From NCBI RefSeq assembly GCF_001183985.1, contig NZ_LFZW01000001.1, positions 2,912,470 through 2,976,469 on the forward strand: DNA of 64,000 nt. The letters are read 5' to 3'. Position numbers and translations under genes: made by a program. Shown here piece by piece: positions 7,192 to 15,434 of this stretch (within the stretch, counting starts at the first letter, position 1; every line of letters begins with the position of its first letter). The notes beneath the pieces are model-generated. The model was not told the DNA's origin and searched no databases. It worked only from the letters and a program-made list of their open reading frames with translations. The DNA comes from Peribacillus loiseleuriae. Lineage in GTDB: Bacteria > Bacillota > Bacilli > Bacillales > DSM-1321.

Positions 7192-9003
7192 TTAAACCGT
7201 TACAGTAGGAAGCTTAATGATGAAAGTTGAGCCTTCATTCACTTCACTAACTACCTCAATTTTCCCTTTATGACCTTCAATAATTTTATAGCTCACCATC
7301 AATCCCAACCCATTTCCCTGTTCTTTCGTAGTGAAAAATGGCTCGCCTAACTTATTCAACTTTTCAGAAGGAATCCCAACTCCCGTATCTCGAATGTGGA
7401 TCATCACTTTACCTCCTTGCTGCGAAGCATTTACATATAAATCTCCTCCAGAAGGCATGGCTTCTATTCCGTTTTTTGCGAAGTTTAATAACACTTGCTT
7501 CAAACGATTCTCATCACAATTCACATAGATTTCTTGATTTTGACTTTCAAAATGAACGTATACGTTTTTATTTTTCGCTTCGAATTCAACCAAAGTAAGC
7601 ACGTCTTGTACAATTAGAACGATGTTTTTCAATTCCAGATGAACGGTCTGAGGTTTTGCAAGTACCATAAACTCTTCTACAATTGTATTCACTCGTTCTA
7701 TTTCATCTAAGATAATATCGAAGTATTCCAGTCTTTCTGGTTTCGTCTCATCCAATTGTAGAAATTCAGCGTATCCTCTCATCGATGTTAACGGGTTACG
7801 AATTTCATGTGCAACACCTGCAGCTAATTGACCAACCGCTGTTAGCTTATCCTGTCGATGAAGCAGCTCCTCAGTTTGTTTTCGTTCAGTAATATCATTT
7901 CGGATCGAGACAAATTGATACGGTTTTCCCTTCTTATTTAGAAAAGGAACAATCGTCGTTGATACCCAATATAGACTTCCATCCTTCGCTTGATTACATA
8001 TTTCACCTTTCCATGTTCTTCCTCCTAAGATAGTATTCCACAAATCCTGAAAAAACTCCTTAGAATGATAGCCAGAATTGATGATTGAGTGATTCTTCCC
8101 TAACAATTCTTCTTCCTTATATTGTGAGATTTCTGTAAACTTCTCATTCACATAGATAATTTTGCCTTTAGAATCCGTGACTGCCACAATTGAAGCCTGG
8201 TCTAGTGCATATCGATAGTCTTGCACATATTTATCACTATTCTGTAGCCGTTTTGTGATGATGGAGCTCGAAGTAATCAGTCCACCAACGATTAATAAAA
8301 AAACAAACAACACTAGGAACGGTACAAAAGAAGTATCACGGACAAGTTCATTCACATTTTCAACGGATTGTTTAACAGGCAGTGCACGAACTAACATGAA
8401 ATGGCCTTGGATAATCGCAGCAGAGACGATAAATGTACTCGTCGGCTTCAACCATATTTGGTTTTCTTTTTGCCGATAATTCGAATAAAAAAATAATAAA
8501 AATGCGACAATAAAAATAATTAACGTAATCATTACTGTCATCATTAACAAAACTGTATGGATTTCAATAGAAAGATTCAAAGCATATAAGCCAATAATAT
8601 AGTTAGATAATAAGGAAACGGTTAATAATGTACCGCAATGAACAATGTTTATGAATGAGAGCTTCCTAACTGTTAATGCCATAAACCCCATTGAGGCTAG
8701 CGCCACGCCAAGAACGAGTGAAAGCACCATCACTGATAAATTGTACGTGACCACGCTGTTCTTCTCAAAAGCCAAGATTCCAAAAAAATTAAACGTCCAT
8801 ATCGCGATCCCCATTGAAAAGCTTCCACCGATTAATAAAAACTTTTTATGATTCTCCGAGCTTCTCAGCAATGTAAGTAGATCCAAACTCGTATAAGATG
8901 CCATAAATGTCAATATTAATGCGACTAATAAGAGAATCGGATTTGATGATACAAAATATTGCTCCAATTCATGCACTTCCTTATCTAAAAAAATAGTACC
9001 CAT
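7192..9003 (-). CDS. Membrane histidine kinase with MHYT-like sensor and PAS domain
   Basis: 603 aa. Residues 20-250 hold about seven membrane helices in an MHYT-type layout (MASYTSLDLL, GGSFSMGIAIW). A PAS/PAC domain spans about 258-375, HisKA about 385-450 with phospho-acceptor His399 in VAHEIRNPL, and HATPase about 490-600 (N box NFAKNGIEAM, DTGVGIPSEK, GNGLGLMVSYKI). In the sensor the first two M-H-Y-T histidines are replaced by Asn (WTFNFFG, N72; LLSNYIIG, N134); only the third site keeps a His (QGHFM, H201). The kinase half resembles sporulation kinases (KinE type). No response regulator gene adjoins, typical for orphan kinases. Confidence 0.88.
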   Translation of the reverse strand: MGTIFLDKEVHELEQYFVSSNPILLLVALILTFMASYTSLDLLTLLRSSENHKKFLLIGGSFSMGIAIWTFNFFGILAFEKNSVVTYNLSVMVLSLVLGVALASMGFMALTVRKLSFINIVHCGTLLTVSLLSNYIIGLYALNLSIEIHTVLLMMTVMITLIIFIVAFLLFFYSNYRQKENQIWLKPTSTFIVSAAIIQGHFMLVRALPVKQSVENVNELVRDTSFVPFLVLFVFLLIVGGLITSSSIITKRLQNSDKYVQDYRYALDQASIVAVTDSKGKIIYVNEKFTEISQYKEEELLGKNHSIINSGYHSKEFFQDLWNTILGGRTWKGEICNQAKDGSLYWVSTTIVPFLNKKGKPYQFVSIRNDITERKQTEELLHRQDKLTAVGQLAAGVAHEIRNPLTSMRGYAEFLQLDETKPERLEYFDIILDEIERVNTIVEEFMVLAKPQTVHLELKNIVLIVQDVLTLVEFEAKNKNVYVHFESQNQEIYVNCDENRLKQVLLNFAKNGIEAMPSGGDLYVNASQQGGKVMIHIRDTGVGIPSEKLNKLGEPFFTTKEQGNGLGLMVSYKIIEGHKGKIEVVSEVNEGSTFIIKLPTVTV

Positions 9004-9086
9004 TTGTATGTATTATTATCAGTGTATAGCAATCACCCCATTCAGAAAAGACAATTCTTATCTTTCCCTGTTGGAATTTTCAAAAG

Positions 9087-9120
9087 TGTAAAGAAAGAAG
9101 AAGCATTCATACACTTCTTC
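9087..9120 (-). terminator. Terminator of the GntR-ABC operon
   Basis: Minus-strand stem gaagaag/cttcttc (9114-9120 with 9097-9103) followed by tttctttac. It lies 10 nt after the stop of the last operon gene. Confidence 0.6.
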
Positions 9121-9129
9121 CTCAGTAAA

Positions 9130-9822
9130 TCAATTATCCAAATAGTGGATATTAAGTCCATCTTCAGCTATTAATGTAAGATCTTTTGGGATACTTATAT
9201 ACAATAGACTTTGAGCTGATACATCCTCTTCCCTTTTCTCAAAGAGCTTTTCTTCTGTAAATTGTCTAATTGTAAACTCCTTTTTAAACAAAACAATTTT
9301 GAAATCTGGTTGCGCTGGTTGATATAATAACAGTCTATCCTGATTCAAAGTCAAATCAATCGACTTTACTTCTTTTGAATAATCATTCTCACTAACAACT
9401 AGCTTTTTATAATATGTGGCCGATATTTTGCGATTGTTCTTATCGCTTCTATAGACAATAATCGGCGTTTCTAAATACTCATGATCGACTGTGCCAATAT
9501 TCAGCTTATTTTTTTCATAATCTATGGACCATTGTTTTCCAATGAAGGCGGGATCAATCTCATCAACACTTTGATTCACAGCAATATCATAGAAATTTCC
9601 CGACGTTGAGGGAACATCTTCAATACGATTGCTGACGGATAGTAATGAATACCAAATTATCGAGAGGACTAACACACTTACATACACGCGTATCAACCAT
9701 TTCAAATAACGTTTGGAAACGTAACTCTTCTTAACTCCTTTTAACCCCCTCCAAATAACAAAAAATCCGATAGCAACGAAGACAAGGATAAACAGCGATA
9801 GAATACCCGACAAAATAGTCAT
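9130..9822 (-). CDS. Membrane-anchored protein of a Ytr-type ABC operon
   Basis: 230 aa with two membrane helices (about residues 4-25 and 42-64), then a soluble domain of about 160 residues predicted outside the cell, rich in beta-type segments (KISATYYKKLVVSEND, YQPAQPDFKIVLFKKEF). I do not recognise the domain. It overlaps the permease stop by ATGA and is the last gene of a GntR-ATPase-permease operon, so it is probably an accessory subunit, comparable in position to extra Ytr proteins. No lipobox is visible. Confidence 0.6.
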   Translation of the reverse strand: MTILSGILSLFILVFVAIGFFVIWRGLKGVKKSYVSKRYLKWLIRVYVSVLVLSIIWYSLLSVSNRIEDVPSTSGNFYDIAVNQSVDEIDPAFIGKQWSIDYEKNKLNIGTVDHEYLETPIIVYRSDKNNRKISATYYKKLVVSENDYSKEVKSIDLTLNQDRLLLYQPAQPDFKIVLFKKEFTIRQFTEEKLFEKREEDVSAQSLLYISIPKDLTLIAEDGLNIHYLDN

Positions 9823-10568
9823 TGTCTTACCTCCATTCGATTAGAGATTACTAATGAAATAGAAAACAGCAAAATAGAGCAGAACATCATTTTGATAAAA
9901 AATAGAAAGAGAGAGGATTCAGAGACGAAAAACGTAAACACATTCACCATTACATTACTACCACCGCTAACATCCTTAAATAATCCCCAAATGAATAAAG
10001 CTGCTAGCGCCACAAGTATCATTTTATTCACTTGAAAAAGCATCCCAATCATATAGCCAAGCACACAAAATAAGAATACATACATTGAAGCTGAAAGTAT
10101 GCTTGTGACAAAGAGATTTGGTTCGCTCATTAACCTCGTATCATTAAAAATTTGAACATCCGTAGAGTAATAAATAAGTAATTTAAGTAGAACACCCGAC
10201 AGGATCGAAGTTAAGCCGCCAATTACACTAAGGGTGAGCATAACATATAGATTGGCCATATTACCGCTTAGCCTATTCGTAACGAATGCAAAATCATCAA
10301 ATCTATATGCTTTTGTTGTGATTAGAGCTGCCGAATTCAATCCCCATAGCATCGTAAAAATAATAATTATGTCTGCAGAATAATAGTTGATGTTCAGATG
10401 AATGCCTCCCCAATTTCCGCTCATAGAACCAACTCCGTTAAAGGAAAAGAAAATCGCCAAAAGCTGTAAAGCGATTAATGAATTATACACTTGTCGGTAA
10501 GCTCTTAATTTATACGAATATTGCTTCTTAACTATATTTGTCAGACTTGGCTTTGTTATAGACATCAT
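9819..10568 (-). CDS. ABC transporter permease (Ytr-like operon)
   Basis: About 249 aa with six hydrophobic helices (YNSLIALQLLAIFFSF, ADIIIIFTMLWGL, LYVMLTLSVIGGLTSILSG, ILSASMYVFLFCVLGYM, MILVALAALFIWGLF, MMFCSILLFSISLVI). Its location after an ABC ATPase and a YtrA-like regulator makes it the membrane part of that exporter. The start is one of two adjacent ATGs behind ggggggaatt; the upstream TTG is less likely. It overlaps the ATPase gene by about 40 nt. The substrate is unknown; such operons often respond to cell-wall antibiotics. Confidence 0.75.
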   Translation of the reverse strand: MMSITKPSLTNIVKKQYSYKLRAYRQVYNSLIALQLLAIFFSFNGVGSMSGNWGGIHLNINYYSADIIIIFTMLWGLNSAALITTKAYRFDDFAFVTNRLSGNMANLYVMLTLSVIGGLTSILSGVLLKLLIYYSTDVQIFNDTRLMSEPNLFVTSILSASMYVFLFCVLGYMIGMLFQVNKMILVALAALFIWGLFKDVSGGSNVMVNVFTFFVSESSLFLFFIKMMFCSILLFSISLVISNRMEVRQ

Positions 10569-11448
10569 CAATTCCCCCCTTTGTTTTTTGTGTCAAATAC
10601 ATGCATAAATCACTTGAAGAAACAGGAAATACATCCAATCCCGAAAGAGTGATGTTCTCTAATTCACGAATTGTGAAGTCATTTTTAACTACAACATATA
10701 GATTATTATGTCCAATACTTTTTTCGTGAAAAACTTTTTTAGTCTTTACCCATTCATTTATTAAATCCTTCTTTCCACTAAGACCAATTGCCCATTCTTT
10801 TAAATCTGCAACTGGCAGATGCAGATGAACCCGCCCATCCTTTATTAACAGAATATCCTCAAGTAAGTCTTCAATTTCCTCAAGGTGATGGCTAGAAAGG
10901 AGAATAGTTCGTGGATATGCAAGATAATCCTTTAACATGACTCGATAGAAATCATGTCTTACTCCAGCATCCATACCTGTCGTCGGCTCATCAAATATGG
11001 TCAACGGGCATTTCGCCGACAAACCAAGAATCATATTAAAGGTACTCTTCATCCCCTTTGAAAGATTGCTATGGTATTGATTAGGGCTGAGAGAAAAATA
11101 GTCAAACAAACGATTGGCTAGACTACTATCCCAGTTTTCATAAAATCGTTCTGCTTCATCTAAAATCTCTTTAAGGTTTAAAGAAGCAGGTAAAATCATT
11201 CCATCATCAATGAATATCATATTGGCAGATACGGTCAAATTATTGAACGGTTTTTCGGAGAAAACACGTACCTCTCCAGACGTCTCTTTGAAAAGCCCAG
11301 CAATAATCTTTAACATCGTCGTCTTACCTGCTCCATTTCGGCCGATTATTCCGGTAATCTTATTCTCTTCAATTTCAAATGTTATTCCATTCAATGCATA
11401 TGTTTTTCCATACACCTTTGTCATTTCTTTCGATTCAATGACTTTCAT
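10528..11448 (-). CDS. ABC transporter ATP-binding protein (YtrB-like)
   Basis: 306 aa. Walker A GRNGAGKTT, signature LSKGMKSTFNMILG, Walker B LTIFDEPTTGMD and switch LLSSHHLEEIEDLL are present. The signature LSKGM and the acidic C-terminal region fit the YtrB/YhcG group of small exporters. I set the start at MKVIESKEM, 10 nt behind gggagg and 2 nt after the regulator stop; an upstream TTG would add six residues and lies in that site. Controlled with its neighbours by the GntR protein. Confidence 0.85.
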   Translation of the reverse strand: MKVIESKEMTKVYGKTYALNGITFEIEENKITGIIGRNGAGKTTMLKIIAGLFKETSGEVRVFSEKPFNNLTVSANMIFIDDGMILPASLNLKEILDEAERFYENWDSSLANRLFDYFSLSPNQYHSNLSKGMKSTFNMILGLSAKCPLTIFDEPTTGMDAGVRHDFYRVMLKDYLAYPRTILLSSHHLEEIEDLLEDILLIKDGRVHLHLPVADLKEWAIGLSGKKDLINEWVKTKKVFHEKSIGHNNLYVVVKNDFTIRELENITLSGLDVFPVSSSDLCMYLTQKTKGGIDDVYNKAKSDKYS

Positions 11449-11450
11449 TT

Positions 11451-11831
11451 CTATGTCCCCTCCCAATTCCTTTTCACATTCTTAATCATGTCAAATACTT
11501 CTTCTTCACTTACATTCAACCTCTCTGCTTCAAGGACTAGATCCTGCACTAGTTTTTTCAAAGTATGCTTCTTTCTTTTATTCAAAATTCTTTCTCTGGC
11601 ATCATTTGAAACAAACATGCCTAAGCCCCGTTTTTTATAAAGTACATCTCCATCCGCTAATATATTCAGTCCCTTTGCAGCAGTCGCTGGATTGATATTG
11701 AAGATTTCCGCAAGTTGATATTGTGAATAAACTTTTTGATCGCTGTTAAAACTACCACTCAATATTTCAGTTTCCAGCCATTCAGCAATTTGAACATATA
11801 TCGGTTTCGTTCCATCAGTATTTAGAATCAA
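11451..11831 (-). CDS. GntR family regulator, YtrA subfamily
   Basis: 126 aa. The winged helix-turn-helix of the GntR type is clear (KPIYVQIAEWLETEILSG, YSQYQLAEIFNINPATAAKGLNILADGDVLYKKRGLGMFV), followed by only about 45 C-terminal residues, which is the short effector/dimer part of the YtrA subfamily. I choose the TTG at 11831 because aggaggtg ends 7 nt before it; the ATG at 11858 would place that site inside the coding region. It is first gene of the operon and should repress its own transcription through a nearby dyad. Confidence 0.85.
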   Translation of the reverse strand: MILNTDGTKPIYVQIAEWLETEILSGSFNSDQKVYSQYQLAEIFNINPATAAKGLNILADGDVLYKKRGLGMFVSNDARERILNKRKKHTLKKLVQDLVLEAERLNVSEEEVFDMIKNVKRNWEGT

Positions 11832-11855
11832 GTACACACCTCCTAGGGTGCAGTG

Positions 11856-11871
11856 CATTAGTGTTGTAATG
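11856..11871. promoter_or_regulatory. Candidate GntR operator dyad
   Basis: cattagtgttgtaatg is a dyad (catta, 6 nt, taatg), 24 nt before the proposed TTG start of the regulator and just upstream of its ribosome site. Position and symmetry fit autorepression. The remaining 11872-12174 gap has an AT-rich stretch, a hairpin at about 11982-12013 (gggaatcgg against ccgatattccc) and no ORF I can support. Confidence 0.4.
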
Positions 11872-12174
11872 TAGTATATATTATGATGAGTTTTTCAACA
11901 ATACCCATTTTATACAAATATTTTAATTTGAGGAAATCCGAACCACTAGATATTTTTATGCACCAAAAAAGAATGAAAAACAGGGAATCGGCTAAAATAA
12001 TCCGATATTCCCTTCAATATTTAACCGAAAAGAATGAGTTTAAATACATAATGTAAAGAAAATGAATGCAAAATATTATTTTTATGAATAATTAAACTGT
12101 ATAATAATTTAAGAAGACCTTATTTATCAGGATTCTTTTCCACGTAAAAAGACAGAGAAAGAGAGGATACCTAT

Positions 12175-13083
12175 ATGTCAATTGAATCAGATCTGACAAC
12201 AGTAGAAACATTGATTAAGAAAGCGAAGCATAAAAAGCTTACCGCGAGGCAAATTCTTCAAAGAGGGATATTAATTACAATCGGAGCGATATTAATGAGT
12301 ACCGGCCTCGAAGTATTCCTTGTCCCTAATAATGTCATCGATGGCGGAATAACAGGGATATCAATCATGCTCTCTTACATAACTGATTGGAAATTAGGAG
12401 TATTTCTCTTCGTTCTAAACCTTCCGTTTTTCTTCATAGGCTATAAACAGATTGGAAAAACATTTGCCCTTTCCACCCTATACGGAATAGTCGTACTTTC
12501 CATTACATCCGTTTTTCTTCATCATGTTCCAGCATTTACTCAAGATATCTTACTTGCATCAATCTTTGGAGGAATGATTGTTGGCGTTGGAGTCGGAATC
12601 GTTATTCGTTATGGAGGTTCTCTTGATGGAACAGAAATCCTAGCGATACTTGCAAGCAAGAAGCTCCCATTCTCTGTAGGGGAGATTATCATGTTTTTTA
12701 ACTTATTCATCTTTACTTGTGCCGGATTCGTCTATTCATGGGACCGTGCAATGTACTCCATCCTCGCGTATTATGTGGCTTTTAAAACAATGGATATTGT
12801 CATTGCTGGTTTGGATGAATCGAAATTTATTTGGATCATCAGTGATGAATTTCGCGAAATTGGGGATGCTATCCTGCATCGACTAGGGCGCGGTGTTACT
12901 TACTTAAGTGGAGAAGGAGCGTTTTCCGGAGACGACAAAAAAGTCATTTTCTGTGTAATCAACCGACTTGAAGAAGCAAAGCTTAAGGAAATTGTGAAAG
13001 ACTTTGACTCATCGGCTTTCCTAGCAGTCGGAGATATCGCTGAAGTACGCGGCGGTCGGTTTAAAAAGAAAGACATTCACTAA
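12175..13083 (+). CDS. YitT family membrane protein (DUF161 + DUF2179)
   Basis: 302 aa. Five to six membrane helices occupy residues 28-215, with glycine-rich motifs typical of the family (NNVIDGGITGISIML, IVIRYGGSLDGTEILA). Residues 225-295 are the cytoplasmic DUF2179 domain (GDAILHRLGRGVTYLSGEG, FLAVGDIAEVRGGRFKK). The ribosome site is gagaggat before ATG. Paralogues of this family are numerous in spore formers; a transport role is suspected, with the substrate unknown. It is monocistronic, followed by a structured repeat and a strong terminator. Confidence 0.9.
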   Translation: MSIESDLTTVETLIKKAKHKKLTARQILQRGILITIGAILMSTGLEVFLVPNNVIDGGITGISIMLSYITDWKLGVFLFVLNLPFFFIGYKQIGKTFALSTLYGIVVLSITSVFLHHVPAFTQDILLASIFGGMIVGVGVGIVIRYGGSLDGTEILAILASKKLPFSVGEIIMFFNLFIFTCAGFVYSWDRAMYSILAYYVAFKTMDIVIAGLDESKFIWIISDEFREIGDAILHRLGRGVTYLSGEGAFSGDDKKVIFCVINRLEEAKLKEIVKDFDSSAFLAVGDIAEVRGGRFKKKDIH

Positions 13084-13092
13084 CCAATCGAA

Positions 13093-13277
13093 TATGGCGT
13101 TAAAACGCCACCATTTACTATGAAGGATAAATCATGTAGCACGCTACACTTGCCTAATCACAATGGTGGCGGTGCGGAGTCCAATTATTGAGAACTTTCT
13201 CAATAAAATAAGCATACCTGCTAAAAAGACTGGCTATATTAGTAAATCACGAAACCCCGTTCCCATGCCCTTCATAC
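13093..13277 (+). repeat. Dispersed ~190-nt structured repeat, copy A
   Basis: Copy A of a repeat also found at 43502-43695 and 43775-43967, same orientation. Conserved blocks in order: ttaaaacgccacca, ctatgaagga, tggtggcggtgcggag, a variable middle with gcatacctgcta, then ccccgttcccatg and ccttcata. cgccacca pairs with tggtggcg, and tatgaagg (lying between these two arms) pairs with ccttcata at the far end, so the pairs cross. ggcgttaaaacgcc is an extra local hairpin. It carries no ORF. Confidence 0.75.
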
Positions 13278-13278
13278 A

Positions 13279-13336
13279 AAAAAGAACTAGCCATCAGTGA
13301 GGTTATGAGTAACCTTCTAATGGGTAGTTCTTTTTC
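13279..13336 (+). terminator. Terminator downstream of yitT-like gene and repeat A
   Basis: Long stem aaagaactagccat/atgggtagttcttt with an inner aggtta-tgag-taacct hairpin and a following T run. A-tracts on the 5' side could make it work in both directions. Confidence 0.75.
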
Positions 13337-13394
13337 ATAAAAAGAATGTTAATAATTGCAGTCTTTAAGTATGTGTTCTGAAAGGAGAATAAAA

Positions 13395-13565
13395 AAGAGC
13401 CGGGAAGTTCGAGACGCGATAATCTCTAACCTTTCGCGTATGCAGTAATACGTGAGAACCGGACTTGCACAGGTTGTGCTGACTTCTGTGTTGCGCACAG
13501 ACGTGCGCGATTTTAACCGAAGGTCATTTATGAGCGACAAAGAAATTCGACAGTAATTTTTACCG
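13395..13565. other. Hairpin-dense intergenic segment of unlike base composition
   Basis: This is more GC-rich than its surroundings, with a chain of small inverted repeats: cgcga/tcgcg, cgtat/atacg, gcaca/tgtgc, ctgtg/cacag and gcgcac/gtgcgc. A frame of 87 codons crosses it on the minus strand but has no ribosome site and an unnatural composition. I cannot match it to a known RNA class. Confidence 0.35.
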
Positions 13566-13626
13566 GATTTTTTGAACAACCTCTTTATGTTTATTGCATA
13601 AAATAAATACACATTGTTTGTCGTTC

Positions 13627-13821
13627 TTATTTATGCCTTGGATTATCAATTGCTTGAAGCATTTTTGTCGTAGCAACCATTTCACTACCGCATAAAGGAC
13701 AGCTAGGCTGTTCACTCATTGTAAAATTCGCTCGAACCCATCCCTTACAAGTCGGAGATATACAATCCCAAATCTTTGTTTCTTCCGGCTCCACTTCTTC
13801 TGTATTATTACGTCTATACAA
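13627..13821 (-). CDS. YdjO-like zinc-ribbon protein, paralogue 1
   Basis: 64 aa. Two cysteine pairs, CISPTCKGWVRANF and CPLCGSEM, form a zinc ribbon and match the cold-inducible YdjO family. The start is a TTG 9 nt after aggag; no ATG is available in frame nearby. A second paralogue lies at 14594-14800. The family role is unknown beyond a likely structural zinc site. No terminator is obvious; the hairpin-dense segment follows. Confidence 0.8.
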   Translation of the reverse strand: MYRRNNTEEVEPEETKIWDCISPTCKGWVRANFTMSEQPSCPLCGSEMVATTKMLQAIDNPRHK

Positions 13822-14052
13822 AATAGCTCACTCCTCTGATTAAAATGGTTCGGTGCGTATTTTTCAAAAAAATCTTAACTATAAATAAACGTTCTCTCTC
13901 ATTATACCATAAGAATAACCTAAGCGCTTTGTAAAAGACTAACTATCGTCGCATCATAGTTATATCTTCTCCGTTCTGACTTCTACCCTATTAAAAATTT
14001 ACAGTTAGTAGGGGACATGGCCTCTAGATAACGAAAGAATGTCAAAAAATAA

Positions 14053-14083
14053 AAAGCTACTCTTTCTCATAAGAGCAGCTTTA
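14053..14083 (-). terminator. Isolated minus-strand terminator in the 13.8-14.6 kb gap
   Basis: Minus-strand stem aaagctgctctt/aagagtagcttt followed by ttatttttt. No minus-strand gene lies between it and 14594. Either it ends read-through from the YdjO gene or it ends an untranslated RNA coming from 14100-14540, a stretch in which I see no coding frame and no riboswitch I recognise. Confidence 0.5.
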
Positions 14084-14559
14084 GTTAGTCAGTCTATCAA
14101 TAATGACCATCTTTTCAATATAGCTTCAAAAAGTATGAGAGTAATTTCTGTTCCAAACCTAAAACAATGAAAGCCCTGCCTCTCTCCCATCTCTACGGTT
14201 CCTAGACCGCGCCAGTGAGAATCAGATTTGACTGTAAGCACATGTTTATTAAAGGTAACTGTCGGAAATCCCTAGACACAAGGGTTCATTATCCAATGGA
14301 AAGAAAGAATAGAAGTGTGTTTACTTGAAGAATAAAAAAACTTGTGAGGAAAAACAAATGGGTTTCTTTACTTAATAAGCCATTAGGCTTCATAACATAC
14401 ACATTGTCGTACTTCTATGCTGCTAAAACAAAACTGTTTTACCATGCTTTAATAAAAATGTTCTATATAAAATTACCCTCTGTGTAATTCATTAGAAAAA
14501 CACCTAGATATGAATTGTAACATTATATAGTAAGGAGGTCAAGGTCTTTTTCCATAAAG

Positions 14560-14588
14560 AAAGGGATTACCTTATAGGCAACCCCTTT
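14560..14588 (-). terminator. Probable terminator of YdjO paralogue 2
   Basis: Stem aaagggg...ccttt with inner gttgcc/ggtaat-type pairing on the minus strand, directly after the stop codon, followed by a weak T-rich tract. Confidence 0.4.
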
Positions 14589-14593
14589 ACAAC

Positions 14594-14800
14594 TTAACGA
14601 TATGCATTATACTCGTTCGAAATTTTCGGTAACTCCCTTACTTCTTCAACTAGATTGCTCCCACACATTGGACAAGTATTTTCTGCACTTGCAAAGTCTT
14701 TTCTCATCCAGCCATTACAAGCCTCCGATTCACATGAATAGACGACTGTATCGACCATTTCAACAACGGGTTCCTCTGCATTCTTTTTACCAAAGTACAT
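14594..14800 (-). CDS. YdjO-like zinc-ribbon protein, paralogue 2
   Basis: 68 aa with CESEACNGWMRKDF and CPMCGSNL, the same zinc-ribbon layout as the protein at 13627-13821 (CxxxxCxGWxR, then CPxCGS). I set the start at MYFGKKN because aaaggagg lies 8 nt before that ATG; the longer in-frame version starting at 14833 has no site. The two copies differ strongly outside the cysteines, so the duplication is old. Cold-shock-linked in the family; function unknown. Confidence 0.8.
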   Translation of the reverse strand: MYFGKKNAEEPVVEMVDTVVYSCESEACNGWMRKDFASAENTCPMCGSNLVEEVRELPKISNEYNAYR

Positions 14801-14953
14801 AAGAGTAACCTCCTTTATGGATAGTATACTCATAAATACCAGGATTTATTTATCAAAAAAATTGTTAGTGCTTGTTTCATGTGTCTTGAATATATCACCA
14901 CATTAATCAAGCGGCACAGTAATAAGAAATAGCCTGCCTAATACTGATGCTTA

Positions 14954-15232
14954 TTAATAATTTGCAGTAATTCCAACCAATACTAAAAAAAACACAAAAA
15001 TAATTAGATAAAGTCCAATTATTATTGCCATAAGTATCAATTGAGCCTTCGCGAAATTCTTCCTGTTCACATTGAATTCACCATCGAATGCCCACACGAA
15101 CAAAAGAATAATGTTTACGATTGGAATGAGTAATAATGCCAAAGTACCGAGCCAGCTTTTTACAGAAACTATATTTGTATTACTTGGTGGATGCTCCAGA
15201 TTCTGGGTTGGTATACTTTGATCTTTTTCCAT
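14954..15232 (-). CDS. Small two-helix membrane protein
   Basis: 92 aa. Residues 1-22 are polar (EKDQSIPTQNLEHPPS), then helix 1 (SWLGTLALLLIPIVNIILLFVWAF), a conserved-looking linker (DGEFNVNRKNFAKAQLI), and helix 2 (LMAIIIGLYLIIFVFFLVL). The linker pattern (N-x-N-R-x-N-F-A-K-A) recurs in short Firmicute membrane proteins of unknown role. Ribosome site ggagggg precedes the ATG. Monocistronic. Confidence 0.65.
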   Translation of the reverse strand: MEKDQSIPTQNLEHPPSNTNIVSVKSWLGTLALLLIPIVNIILLFVWAFDGEFNVNRKNFAKAQLILMAIIIGLYLIIFVFFLVLVGITANY

Positions 15233-15434
15233 ATTTCCCCTCCTTGATTAATAATGAAAACCAAATAAATCACATTAGTCGGCTATACAATATTCCTGAT
15301 CCAAATGAAAATTATTAGCTCAATAGTTCTGTTACTTGATTAGAGATTCAATTTACACTACATAATTTTCAAAAAAATAGTATACTAACCTTTGAGATTA
15401 GTATACTCATAAAAAACGAATTTATTTATCCAAA

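Noticed and set aside
13395..13565. Group II intron or tmRNA fragment
   Set aside because: Only short words (gtgcgcg, attcgacag) recall these RNAs; the required domains are absent.
13349..13612. 87-codon frame on the minus strand
   Set aside because: It runs through the hairpin-dense segment, has no ribosome site and an unnatural residue mix.
14100..14540. SAM, lysine or glycine riboswitch
   Set aside because: No conserved core found and no suitable downstream gene.
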